From Rhizobium sp. R711 (GTDB taxonomy: Bacteria; Pseudomonadota; Alphaproteobacteria; Rhizobiales; Rhizobiaceae): 64,000 bases of DNA. Location: the NCBI RefSeq assembly GCF_002211365.1, contig NZ_LOKZ01000037.1, positions 1-64,000 on the forward strand, in the 5' to 3' direction. This document shows, piece after piece, positions 8,091 through 15,600 of this stretch; the first letter of the stretch is position 1, and the number at the start of each line of letters is the position of its first letter. The translations under genes were made by a program, and so were the position numbers. A model generated the notes under the pieces. It was not told the DNA's origin, ran no database searches, and saw nothing but the letters and a program-made list of their open reading frames with translations.

Positions 8091-9008
8091 CTAGGGTGTG
8101 CCGGTATCACGGTCGTAGGCAGAAAACACGCCCGCAACCCAGTCTGCAAAGACCTGATACTTAACGCTCGGAAACCGGCCCGCTGGCCTTACTATGTGAA
8201 CAGGATAACGTGGTGGCGCCCAATCGGTCATGATTGGGACCAGGGCGCCACGAGCGATATGGGGCCGTGCCAAGAATTCAAATGTCTGCCCGATACCCAG
8301 TCCTGCTAATATTCCATGCAAATGCGCCGTCGCGTCACTGGTGGAGAGCTTGATGGGGCTGTAAATCTCGATTTTCTCATCGCCTTTAATCAGTCGAACG
8401 GGTGCAGCTTTCAGACTACGTGCATTAAAGTACTGCACGAAAATATGATCACGCTGCAGATCCGATGGCGAAGCTGGCACGCCGTGTTTTTCGAGGTACC
8501 CGGGGGTTGCGCAGGTCACTATCTCAACGCTGCATAACTTCCTCGCAACAAGAGATGCGCTGGGCAGATCGCCGGCACGAATGACGCAGTCTATGCCCTC
8601 TTCGACGATGTCGGCCTGACGTTCTGTTACACCAAGATGCAACTCGATCTCTGGATAGAGCGCGTAAAACTCTGGCAATCGGGGGATCAGAATCGCGTTC
8701 GCGAAGGTCCCTCCTACGTCAACCCGAAGTTTTCCGCTGGTGGCTAGGCGCCCACGGGTCGCCTCATTGTTCATTTCGTCGAAATCGGCGATCAGGCGAA
8801 TGGCGCGCTCGTAGTAAGCAACTCCCTCAGGTGTCACGGTGACTGAACGTGTCGTGCGTTCGAGCAGTTTGAGGCTCAAGCTTGCCTCGAGATCCTGAAC
8901 AAGCTTACTCACGGTCGACCGCGGCGCACCCATCGTGTCTGCAGCCTTTGCAAAGGATCCGGCCTCGACGACGCGAACAAAGGCTCTGATCGCTCCCAAT
9001 TGATCCAT
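8091..9008 (-). CDS. LysR family regulator (second of the island)
   Basis: A 305-residue LysR-type regulator. The winged helix-turn-helix is at about residues 1-60 (AFVRVVEAGSFAKAADTMGA and STVSKLVQDLEASL), followed by a linker helix and a periplasmic-binding-like effector domain at ~85-295. ATG 9008 is chosen because GGAGAG lies seven bases before it; an in-frame ATG two codons earlier touches that site. The gene lies 72 bases behind the ring-cleaving dioxygenase on the same strand and may be co-transcribed with it. The effector is unknown. Confidence 0.85.
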   Translation of the reverse strand: MDQLGAIRAFVRVVEAGSFAKAADTMGAPRSTVSKLVQDLEASLSLKLLERTTRSVTVTPEGVAYYERAIRLIADFDEMNNEATRGRLATSGKLRVDVGGTFANAILIPRLPEFYALYPEIELHLGVTERQADIVEEGIDCVIRAGDLPSASLVARKLCSVEIVTCATPGYLEKHGVPASPSDLQRDHIFVQYFNARSLKAAPVRLIKGDEKIEIYSPIKLSTSDATAHLHGILAGLGIGQTFEFLARPHIARGALVPIMTDWAPPRYPVHIVRPAGRFPSVKYQVFADWVAGVFSAYDRDTGTP

Positions 9009-9080
9009 TGTCATCTCTCCATCGAGATTTATGTGTGCGGCGTCCGAAATTCGAAATGCCATCAGTTTTGAGGGGTATTG

Positions 9081-10013
9081 TCAGGCAGCCAATGGCTCGA
9101 GATTTGCCTGGATCTGATCGCGGAAAGCTTCATATCGGCCCGGTAGCTTGAGCGCTTCCCCAAGGTGAGCCGTGTCTTCGTCGCGATTGAAGCCCGGCTC
9201 GTTCGTGGCAACCTCGAACAGAACGCCACCCGGCGTGCGGAAGTAGATCGCCCAGAAATAGTCGCGGTCGATGACGGGTGTGACCTGATACCCGGTGTCC
9301 ATCAGAGCTTTGCGCACCTCGAGCTGCTTCTCGCGGTCATCGACGGCGAAGGCGATGTGGTGAACCGATCCCGCCCCCTGACGCGCGAAGGGCGTTTTCG
9401 GCAGGGATGCGAGATCGATCGTATCCGCTCCGTTGCCATTGGGGATGATGAAGCGTGTCACGTCGCCCTCCTTCTCGGCGCGCTGGTACCCCATGAAGCC
9501 GAGAAGCTCTTCCGTCGCTGCGGTGTCATGCAGGCTGAAGCGAGCGCCGGCGAAACCGCGGATGGCCGCATCGTCGGGAATTCCATCCGCCCGCCATGGC
9601 GCGCGGTTGTCGTCGGTGAACTCGATCAGCGCAAGACCGTCGCCATCCGGGCCCATGAAGCGAAGACGGTTGGCGCCGAAGACAGTATCCGTTTCCAGAC
9701 CGTCGACACCTTGAGCCGCGAAGCGATCCTGCCAGAACTTCAGCGAGCCCTTTGGAACCGAGAACTGCGTCTCACCGACCTCACCCACGCCCGGACGACC
9801 GAGCATCATGTTGGGGAATGGGAAGTAGGTCATCACCGTGCCTGCGGAACCATTCTCGTCACCGTAGTACAGGTGGTAGACGCTCGGATCGTCGAAGTTG
9901 ACCGTCTGCTTGACGCGACGCAGGCCCAGCGTGTCGGTGAAGAAGCGATTGTTCTGCCGCGCGTCCGATGCCATCGAAGTCACGTGGTGAAGTCCCTTGA
10001 TGTCTTTGATCAT
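9081..10013 (-). CDS. Ring-cleaving dioxygenase of the VOC (glyoxalase) family
   Basis: A 310-residue protein with two tandem vicinal-oxygen-chelate modules. Metal-ligand candidates are H in GLHHVTSMA (residues 8-9), H in GSVHHIAFAVD (about 215) and E in GGVLFEVATNEPG (about 265). It resembles the MhqO/MhqA group, which acts on hydroquinones and catechol-like compounds. The ATG at 10013 has GAAAGG at a good distance, whereas the frame's first ATG 15 bases earlier has none. It is divergent from the LysR gene at 10131, with the operator between them. Confidence 0.85.
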   Translation of the reverse strand: MIKDIKGLHHVTSMASDARQNNRFFTDTLGLRRVKQTVNFDDPSVYHLYYGDENGSAGTVMTYFPFPNMMLGRPGVGEVGETQFSVPKGSLKFWQDRFAAQGVDGLETDTVFGANRLRFMGPDGDGLALIEFTDDNRAPWRADGIPDDAAIRGFAGARFSLHDTAATEELLGFMGYQRAEKEGDVTRFIIPNGNGADTIDLASLPKTPFARQGAGSVHHIAFAVDDREKQLEVRKALMDTGYQVTPVIDRDYFWAIYFRTPGGVLFEVATNEPGFNRDEDTAHLGEALKLPGRYEAFRDQIQANLEPLAA

Positions 10014-10082
10014 GTCAGTGCCTTTCAATCAGCGTTGGCGTTTAAGTGTTGATATGAATGTAGGCCCGTTGATCACCGCGCA

Positions 10083-10112
10083 GAATTGCAATATTCCTTG
10101 TGATTGAATTGC
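10083..10112. promoter_or_regulatory. Island operator, copy D (lysR / dioxygenase divergent promoter)
   Basis: GAATTGC at both ends (10083-10089 and 10106-10112) with CAATATT and GTGATT between, followed by AAAATTTGAAAC, which also follows copy B. It lies between divergent genes, 18 bases upstream of the LysR start and 69 upstream of the dioxygenase start. This is the usual position for a LysR autoregulatory site. Confidence 0.7.
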
Positions 10113-10130
10113 AAAATTTGAAACAATGAG

Positions 10131-11030
10131 ATGAACGATTACAAAGCTCTTCGAACCTTCCTGCTTGCCGCCGAGAAGCGGAACTTCGCCCAGGTAGCCC
10201 GCGAACTGGACATGACACCCGCAGCCGTCACGCGTGCCATCGCCGCGCTCGAGGCAGAACTTGGCGTACAGCTCTTTGTGCGCACCACGAGGCAGGTTTC
10301 CCTGACGACCGATGGCGCGATCTTTGCCGCGCAGATCCAGCCCGCGGTGAAGACGCTCGAAGACGCGCGGCGCGAGGTGATGAACGCGCACAAGGCCGAT
10401 GAGGGACGGCTCCGGATCAGTGCGCCAACATGGTTCGGCAAGGCCGTGCTCCCGCCGATCCTTTCAGGATTCAAGGAGCGCTATCCGAAGATGAGCTTCG
10501 AGATCTCGCTGTCGGATGGATTGGTGAACATCGTCGACGACGACTACGACCTGGCAATCCGAATCTCCTCGCAGCCCTCCGACAAGTTCACGATCTGGCG
10601 CAAGATCAGGGCGGTGCCGCGCATCCTGGTTGCCGCCCCCGGGAGCCGGTTCGTCGACATGCAGCACCCGAACGAACTCACACCTGATGACTGCCTCGCG
10701 TATAGCGGCGAAAGCCGGCGTGAGAACTGGGTCCTGTCGGACGGAGGATCGAGTATGACGATTTCGGCTGGCCGGGCCTTCAGTGCTAACAACGGTGAAG
10801 TATTGGCAGACATGGCCGCCGATGGCGCAGGCGTTGCCATGCTGCCGGGCTTCAATATCTCCGAGCACCTGCGAACCGGGCGACTGGTCCATGTCTTCAA
10901 GGGGTGGGCGCCACCTGACTTGTGGCTGACCCTCTACTATCCGCCATACCAGGCCCTGCCGCCGCGGATTGCATCCTTCTCGAAGTTCTTTGAGGAGCAG
11001 GTGCCCGCCCAGATGGTGATGCTGGACTAG
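10131..11030 (+). CDS. LysR family regulator, likely master of the island
   Basis: A 299-residue LysR-type regulator. The N-terminal DNA-binding domain spans residues 1-62 (FLLAAEKRNFAQVARELDM, then TPAAVTRAIAALEAELGVQL). The effector-binding domain runs from ~88, with the typical RLRISAPTWFGKAVLPPIL, to ~290. It is transcribed away from the ring-cleaving dioxygenase, and one of five copies of the shared operator lies in the gap. It is therefore the best candidate to bind all five copies. Relatives of this subgroup often sense quinones or other electrophiles, but the inducer here is an inference. Confidence 0.88.
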   Translation: MNDYKALRTFLLAAEKRNFAQVARELDMTPAAVTRAIAALEAELGVQLFVRTTRQVSLTTDGAIFAAQIQPAVKTLEDARREVMNAHKADEGRLRISAPTWFGKAVLPPILSGFKERYPKMSFEISLSDGLVNIVDDDYDLAIRISSQPSDKFTIWRKIRAVPRILVAAPGSRFVDMQHPNELTPDDCLAYSGESRRENWVLSDGGSSMTISAGRAFSANNGEVLADMAADGAGVAMLPGFNISEHLRTGRLVHVFKGWAPPDLWLTLYYPPYQALPPRIASFSKFFEEQVPAQMVMLD

Positions 11031-11725
11031 GCTGCAAGCGCCTCAGGAGGGCTGAGGCGCTGTGATCTCGGCGGCGACCAATGCCTGTAGATGCCATAGG
11101 TTCCGATCCCGGATCCCTCGGCTTCAAGATCAACGATCGTGTTGCGCAGGTACTGCGCGCAGGATCCACCCTGCCCGCAGGCTTTGGCGATCAGCGCAGC
11201 CGTTGTCTCTGTCGGCAATGGCTTCGTCAGGCCGGACCGTCTTGTGCTTGCCCAGAATGTCAGGGCCGTCATGGCCCCTTCAGGTGTGTGGATATGTATC
11301 CAGCGGACCATGTCGGCGACCTCGCGGTACTTGATTTCACGAGCGACGAGAGCGCGGAGGTCATTGCGGCGGTTCTCGTTTGACAAACGTAGAACCATGC
11401 CGTCACATGTCCCGCCGCGCTCCAGAGCCATCATTAGGCCCGGCTGCTCGCTGGTGGCTCGCCAGTGTTCGATCTTCAGCGAGAACGAGCGATGCCACCC
11501 ATAGGCCGTTGCTCGCATCCGGCCAGTGACGTTGAACTCCGGATTCCAGATCAGGGACCCGTAGGCGAAGACCCAGATAGGCTCGACACCCGCCTCGCCT
11601 TGAATGCGATCAACCAGGCAGTCGAGTTCCGTCTCGGAGAGCGGTGTCCATCCCGGTTCCGGGCCATCGTCCTGAACGTCCCGGAGTGTCAACGCAACGA
11701 GTTCGGGGGTGAGCATCATCATCAT
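11027..11725 (-). CDS. ChaC-like gamma-glutamylcyclotransferase
   Basis: A 232-residue enzyme of the ChaC family, which splits glutathione into 5-oxoproline and Cys-Gly in the cytoplasm. The substrate loop is visible as WVFAYGSLIWNP at residues 51-62, followed by HRSFSLKIEHWRAT and the GLMMALERGGTCDGMVLRL segment. It follows the alpha/beta hydrolase on the same strand after 73 bases and is probably co-transcribed. It overlaps the stop codon of the convergent LysR gene by four bases. Glutathione turnover fits an electrophile-stress island. The start is uncertain within a run of four Met codons. Confidence 0.85.
   Translation of the reverse strand: MMMMLTPELVALTLRDVQDDGPEPGWTPLSETELDCLVDRIQGEAGVEPIWVFAYGSLIWNPEFNVTGRMRATAYGWHRSFSLKIEHWRATSEQPGLMMALERGGTCDGMVLRLSNENRRNDLRALVAREIKYREVADMVRWIHIHTPEGAMTALTFWASTRRSGLTKPLPTETTAALIAKACGQGGSCAQYLRNTIVDLEAEGSGIGTYGIYRHWSPPRSQRLSPPEALAA
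11037..11061 (+). terminator. Hairpin after lysR, inside the chaC 3' end
   Basis: A 10-bp perfect stem (agcgcctcag/ctgaggcgct) with a 5-base loop, seven bases past the LysR stop. There is no T run. It encodes the last residues of ChaC on the other strand, so it doubles as coding sequence. Confidence 0.45.
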
Positions 11726-11798
11726 CTATGTCCGGCTCGAGCACGCATCACATGTTGGAGCCCCGGTAGCTTCATGCATCGCGGCTCCAACAACCTGG

Positions 11799-12779
11799 TC
11801 AGGCCTGAACGAAGGCCAGAAGATCGGCGTTCAGCACGTCGGCATTGACTGTCAGCATGCCGTGCGAGAAGCCTGGATAGGTCTTCAGTGAGCCGTTCTT
11901 CAGAAGCTTGGCCGACTTCAACGCCGAGTCCGCGATCGGAACGATCTGGTCGTCCTCGCCGTGCAGCACGAGCGCCGGAACCGTGATCGCCTTCAGGTCT
12001 TCCGTCTGGTCGGTTTCGGAGAAGGCCTTGATGCCGTCGTAATGGGCCTTGGCACCGCCCATCATGCCCTGACGCCACCAGTTCTGGATCACACCCTCCT
12101 GAACCGCCGCGCCGTCGCGGTTGAAGCCGTAGAAAGGACCGGCCGGAACCTCGCGGAAGAACTGCGCGCGGTTGGCGGCGAGCGCCGAACGGAAACCATC
12201 GAAGACTTCCATCGGCAGCCCTTCGGGATTCGCTTCGGTCTTGAGCATCAGCGGAGGAACGGCCGAAACGAGAACCGCCTTGGCAACGCGACCACTCGGC
12301 TGGCCGTGCCTGGCGACATAGCGGGCGACCTCGCCACCACCCGTCGAGTGTCCGATGTGGACAGCATTCTTCAGGTCTAGCGCTTCGACGACGGCAAAGG
12401 CGTCCGCGGCGTAGTGATCCATGTCATGACCATGGGAGACCTGGGCGGAACGGCCATGTCCACGGCGGTCATGGGCAACGACGCGATATCCTTTCGACAG
12501 GAAGAACAGCATCTGTGCGTCCCAGTCGTCCGACGACAGCGGCCAGCCGTGGTGGAAGACGATCGGCTGCGCGTCCTTCGGACCCCAGTCCTTGTAGAAG
12601 ATTTCGACGCCGTCCTTGGTGGTTACATATGCCATTGTCTTGGTTCCTTCGGTTGAGCTGGATGCTGATGCAGCCTCGGCTGCGAGATCGAGAGATGGTG
12701 AGATCGCCATGGCTGCGACGGCGGCGCCTGCGGAAAGAAGTGCGCTCCTGCGTGTCATGGAAGAAAAGGTCTGGGGCAT
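11799..12779 (-). CDS. Alpha/beta hydrolase (non-haem haloperoxidase-like) with Tat-like leader
   Basis: The full frame is 326 residues. Residues 49-326 are a standard haloperoxidase/esterase-like alpha/beta hydrolase. The nucleophile is S145 in GHSTGGG, the acid Asp lies in HGEDDQIVP, and the His is in GFSHGML. The first 48 residues form a Tat-type leader ([18 protein letters not shown] from residue 8). Most relatives begin at the equivalent of M49 (12635), where a good ribosome site (gaagga) is also present, so two products, exported and cytoplasmic, are possible. Operator copy B lies 90 bases upstream. The substrate is unknown. Confidence 0.85.
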   Translation of the reverse strand: MPQTFSSMTRRSALLSAGAAVAAMAISPSLDLAAEAASASSSTEGTKTMAYVTTKDGVEIFYKDWGPKDAQPIVFHHGWPLSSDDWDAQMLFFLSKGYRVVAHDRRGHGRSAQVSHGHDMDHYAADAFAVVEALDLKNAVHIGHSTGGGEVARYVARHGQPSGRVAKAVLVSAVPPLMLKTEANPEGLPMEVFDGFRSALAANRAQFFREVPAGPFYGFNRDGAAVQEGVIQNWWRQGMMGGAKAHYDGIKAFSETDQTEDLKAITVPALVLHGEDDQIVPIADSALKSAKLLKNGSLKTYPGFSHGMLTVNADVLNADLLAFVQA

Positions 12780-13106
12780 TTTCGTCTGCCTGCGGCTTCC
12801 TTGTTGAGGACTTCAGGCGACACTGAGTTCGTCTGACGGACTGATAATGCCGCGAGCGCCTTACTCTCACAATTGCGTCAATAGTTTCGATTTTATTGCG
12901 AAATTTGAAACGGTCGCAGCAGATCGACGGTCCGATGGCCCCTCAACATTCGTCACGCTACGGCCCGATCAGCCCAGTCCCTGAGTGTCAAGCGGAGGCA
13001 AGCGCCCTCCCCTTCGGCACTCGGCAGGCATATGACAAGCTCGCTTGAGAATTTGACAACAGGTGCTCCTAGACCAATCTATCCCGACCATCGCGACAGC
13101 TCTCCT
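12780..13106. other. Intergenic region with operator copy B
   Basis: It holds the promoter and operator of the alpha/beta hydrolase in its left third. The rest (12915-13106) shows no gene or repeat that can be supported. Confidence 0.5.
12870..12899 (-). promoter_or_regulatory. Island operator, copy B (before the alpha/beta hydrolase)
   Basis: CAATTGC at the left, TTTCGATT in the centre, ATTGC at the right, followed by GAAATTTGAAAC. The flanking ctctcac to the left is shared with copy A. It lies 90 bases upstream of the long start. Confidence 0.75.
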
Positions 13107-13547
13107 TTATCCTTGGGAATCCAGCGCATCCAGAACCACCTGTCCTGACAGCTCCAGTCGAGAGGCGAGTCCGTCGGCAAGCACCGTGCAAGCCTCCCTG
13201 TATCGCAAGAGGATGTTCTTCGCCCTGTCGAACTGCTCCTGCAGAATGCTGTCGACCCGCGCCAGCAGCGCCGGATCAACGTGACCGAGGCCCTCAATGT
13301 GTCGACGGCGGAGGTCGCCGTAAGAGGCAAGCTTCTCGCCCATACCGTAGGATCGTTCCAAGGCGATCGCCGTCTTCGTGGCCTCGAAGAGATCGGATCC
13401 ATCGGCGCCTGCGACACCATCATCGTGACCACCCAGGAAGACCTCCTCCGCAGCCATGCCGGCCATGGTCATGGCAATCAGATCGAGATAGTGCTCCTTC
13501 GTTCTCCGAATCCAGGTGCCGCGCGCTATGGTCGCATTCCGAGGAAT
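13107..13547 (-). pseudogene. C-terminal remnant of an FtsH-like peptidase (M41)
   Basis: The minus-strand frame opens after a stop at 13548-13550 and encodes ARGTWIRRTKEHYLDLIAM, then AGMAAEEVFLGG and GSDLFEATKTAIALERSYGMG. This is the C-terminal half of the M41 peptidase domain of FtsH-like AAA proteases. The ATPase domain and the HExxH zinc site are missing. Upstream, a different frame (about 13620-13700) reads RHDRVAAMALALGYLSS, which may be the eroded HEAGH-AxxALALG segment after a frameshift. No start codon with a ribosome site fits, so this is a dead fragment. Confidence 0.65.
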
Positions 13548-13814
13548 CTAGGATCGGCTTCTGGCCCCCGCCTTGCGGCCGCTAGCCCCCGGCGACCGCG
13601 TGTCGATGAAAGATAGCCAAGCGCAAGAGCCATAGCGGCCACCCTGTCATGACGGAGCGCCGCCCCGCTTCTTTTACTGATGGCGAATGAAATCGAAAGC
13701 GTATAGCCGGCGCGTTCCGAAATGGTCGCCAGGCTGCCAAGCAAGGGCAAGGAAATACAGGGTCGACTAAAGGCTTGACTTGCGACATTGTAGTATTGCT
13801 GCAGTTCCAGCGGG

Positions 13815-14117
13815 ATGCATTTCATGTCGTACTCGCAAGCACTACCAGTCTACGCGTCCATCCTGGTGACGGGCATAGTTGCGCCGATCTTCGCTTTGTC
13901 AGCCGCCGAAACGGCGGCGGTCAAATCCGCGCGGAACCAATCGATATCAATCCTGGTCGCTGCAGACCTCGAACAGGGAAGACTAACGGCGCCCGCCACC
14001 TCGATCGACTGGTGGCTGCGGGAGGATATTGTGCATACGTCGCATCTCACCGACAGCACGAAGAGGGTCTTCAATCGAAACTGGTTACAGGACTATCAGC
14101 TCCGAGGCTCCCACTGA
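13815..14117 (+). CDS. Possible small exported protein
   Basis: A 100-codon frame with a hydrophobic stretch (residues about 8-30, VYASILVTGIVAPIFALSAA) that could be a signal peptide with a cut after ALSA. The rest is polar with no known domain, and the ribosome site is weak. Debris of the broken protease lies just to the left, so this may be a chance frame. Confidence 0.25.
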   Translation: MHFMSYSQALPVYASILVTGIVAPIFALSAAETAAVKSARNQSISILVAADLEQGRLTAPATSIDWWLREDIVHTSHLTDSTKRVFNRNWLQDYQLRGSH

Positions 14118-14159
14118 TCCGGCTTGACTGTCGAAGCGGCACGATATCCCACGGATCGG

Positions 14160-15479
14160 CTATAGCCATCCGCCAGTAAAGCCGGCGCGCCGCAGTCCCC
14201 TGACAATCGGTTCGCAATTGCGCATCAGATTCCACAGGAAGCCGGTTCGATAATTCTCGATCATCAGCGCCACCGGCCCCTGATCGATCCCGAAATGGTA
14301 AGGGCTGATCCACCACCCGGTCTGGCTGGTTGCATCCTTGAAGGTCTGGTTGAACGACGGCTTGAAACCGTAAAGCCGCGTCATCCCCAGATTCATCTGA
14401 GCGAAATTCCGCACCGTTGGGATAACGATCTCCGGCGCAAAAGGCAGGGACGCCACAACAACCCAGGGCGATACGGTCCCGTCATCCGGCCCGAATGGCG
14501 CGCCGCGTGCGATGTAGTCGAAGAACTCGCGACTGAGCCCGCCGACATCCGCCTTCACCCAGCCCGGGCCATCGCTCGCGGTAAATCCCCAGCAATGCTC
14601 GCCGTATCCCTCAAACTGCATCGGATTCCGGATCGCATACTCCTGCTGGACAAAGGTCGCTTGCCGGCTGTTCTCGAAATAGTCGCTGCCATGCTCGCGC
14701 ATGAATTCATCGTTGATGCCGCGGAAATCGATCCACATATGCGACAGCTGATGCGTGAAGAGCGGACCGGAATAGAGCAGTTCGCGCCCGAAGATATTCC
14801 GCCAGTCGTAGCTTTCCGTATAGGCCGCGTAGCTCTCAGGCGGCAAAGGATGACTAGGCGAACCAAGCCCCAGTATGTAGAGAAGCAGGCCCTCGTCATA
14901 GCCGCGCCAACGATATGGGATGAAGCCGCTTTCCGGCCGCCAGCCATGTGTGAGCGTCGCCTCGTGGTTGCGCGCCCAGTTCCAGTCCGCTCGCTCATAG
15001 AGCGCTGCCGCAAGCTGCCTGACCCTGATCTCGTCGGCTGTGTCCCCATCGAAGAACGTGGCGACCGTCAAAGCCCCGGCAAACAGAAAGGCCGAGTCGA
15101 TCGTCGAAAGCTCGCAGTTCCAGACCCGCCGCCCGGTCTCGATGTCGAGGAAATGATAGAAGAACCCCTTGTAGCCGGACGCGTCGGGTTCCGGCCCCTG
15201 GTGACATTGCATTAGGAACTCGAGCCGCCGCCTGGTAATCTTGGCAGCGAACTTGCGAATAATGACGCCGCGCTGCACGACGATGGGAATGGTGGCGAGC
15301 GCCATGCCGATCGCCGCGATGCTGGCCGGTGCGCTCTCCTCCGTCTTGTCGCGAACCAACCCGTTGTCAGGGTTCGTACAATGCAGATAGTAGAGTAGCG
15401 TCGAGAATTGCAATCGTGCGAAGGCCTGGTCGCTCGGCGCGTCCTCCAGACCCGGGGCGATTGAGGGTACCTCGATCAT
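14160..15479 (-). CDS. Glucoamylase-like / GH144-type glycoside hydrolase
   Basis: A 439-residue protein matching the glycoamylase-like (PF10091) family. The family includes GH144 endo-beta-1,2-glucanases. It has an (alpha/alpha) barrel pattern with family words such as GRRVWNCELSTIDSAFLFAG, SGFIPYRWRGYDEG, GPLFTHQLSHMWIDFRG and EHCWGFTASDGPGW. The ATG at 15479 follows ggaggg/gagga. No signal peptide is seen, so it is probably cytoplasmic. It lies 121 bases behind the phosphoketolase. Cleavage of beta-1,2-glucan, which rhizobia make as cyclic glucan, is a reasonable inference. Confidence 0.75.
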   Translation of the reverse strand: MIEVPSIAPGLEDAPSDQAFARLQFSTLLYYLHCTNPDNGLVRDKTEESAPASIAAIGMALATIPIVVQRGVIIRKFAAKITRRRLEFLMQCHQGPEPDASGYKGFFYHFLDIETGRRVWNCELSTIDSAFLFAGALTVATFFDGDTADEIRVRQLAAALYERADWNWARNHEATLTHGWRPESGFIPYRWRGYDEGLLLYILGLGSPSHPLPPESYAAYTESYDWRNIFGRELLYSGPLFTHQLSHMWIDFRGINDEFMREHGSDYFENSRQATFVQQEYAIRNPMQFEGYGEHCWGFTASDGPGWVKADVGGLSREFFDYIARGAPFGPDDGTVSPWVVVASLPFAPEIVIPTVRNFAQMNLGMTRLYGFKPSFNQTFKDATSQTGWWISPYHFGIDQGPVALMIENYRTGFLWNLMRNCEPIVRGLRRAGFTGGWL

Positions 15480-15600
15480 GGCTTCCTCCCTCCCACACGA
15501 CGCTATCCCGCCTCGAAATCGCGCCTCGTTGTCCACCGCGATGCGCAGTCATGGCCTGCGCACCGTATCTGCTCCCCTGCCTCAGTCGCGTCTGGACGGC

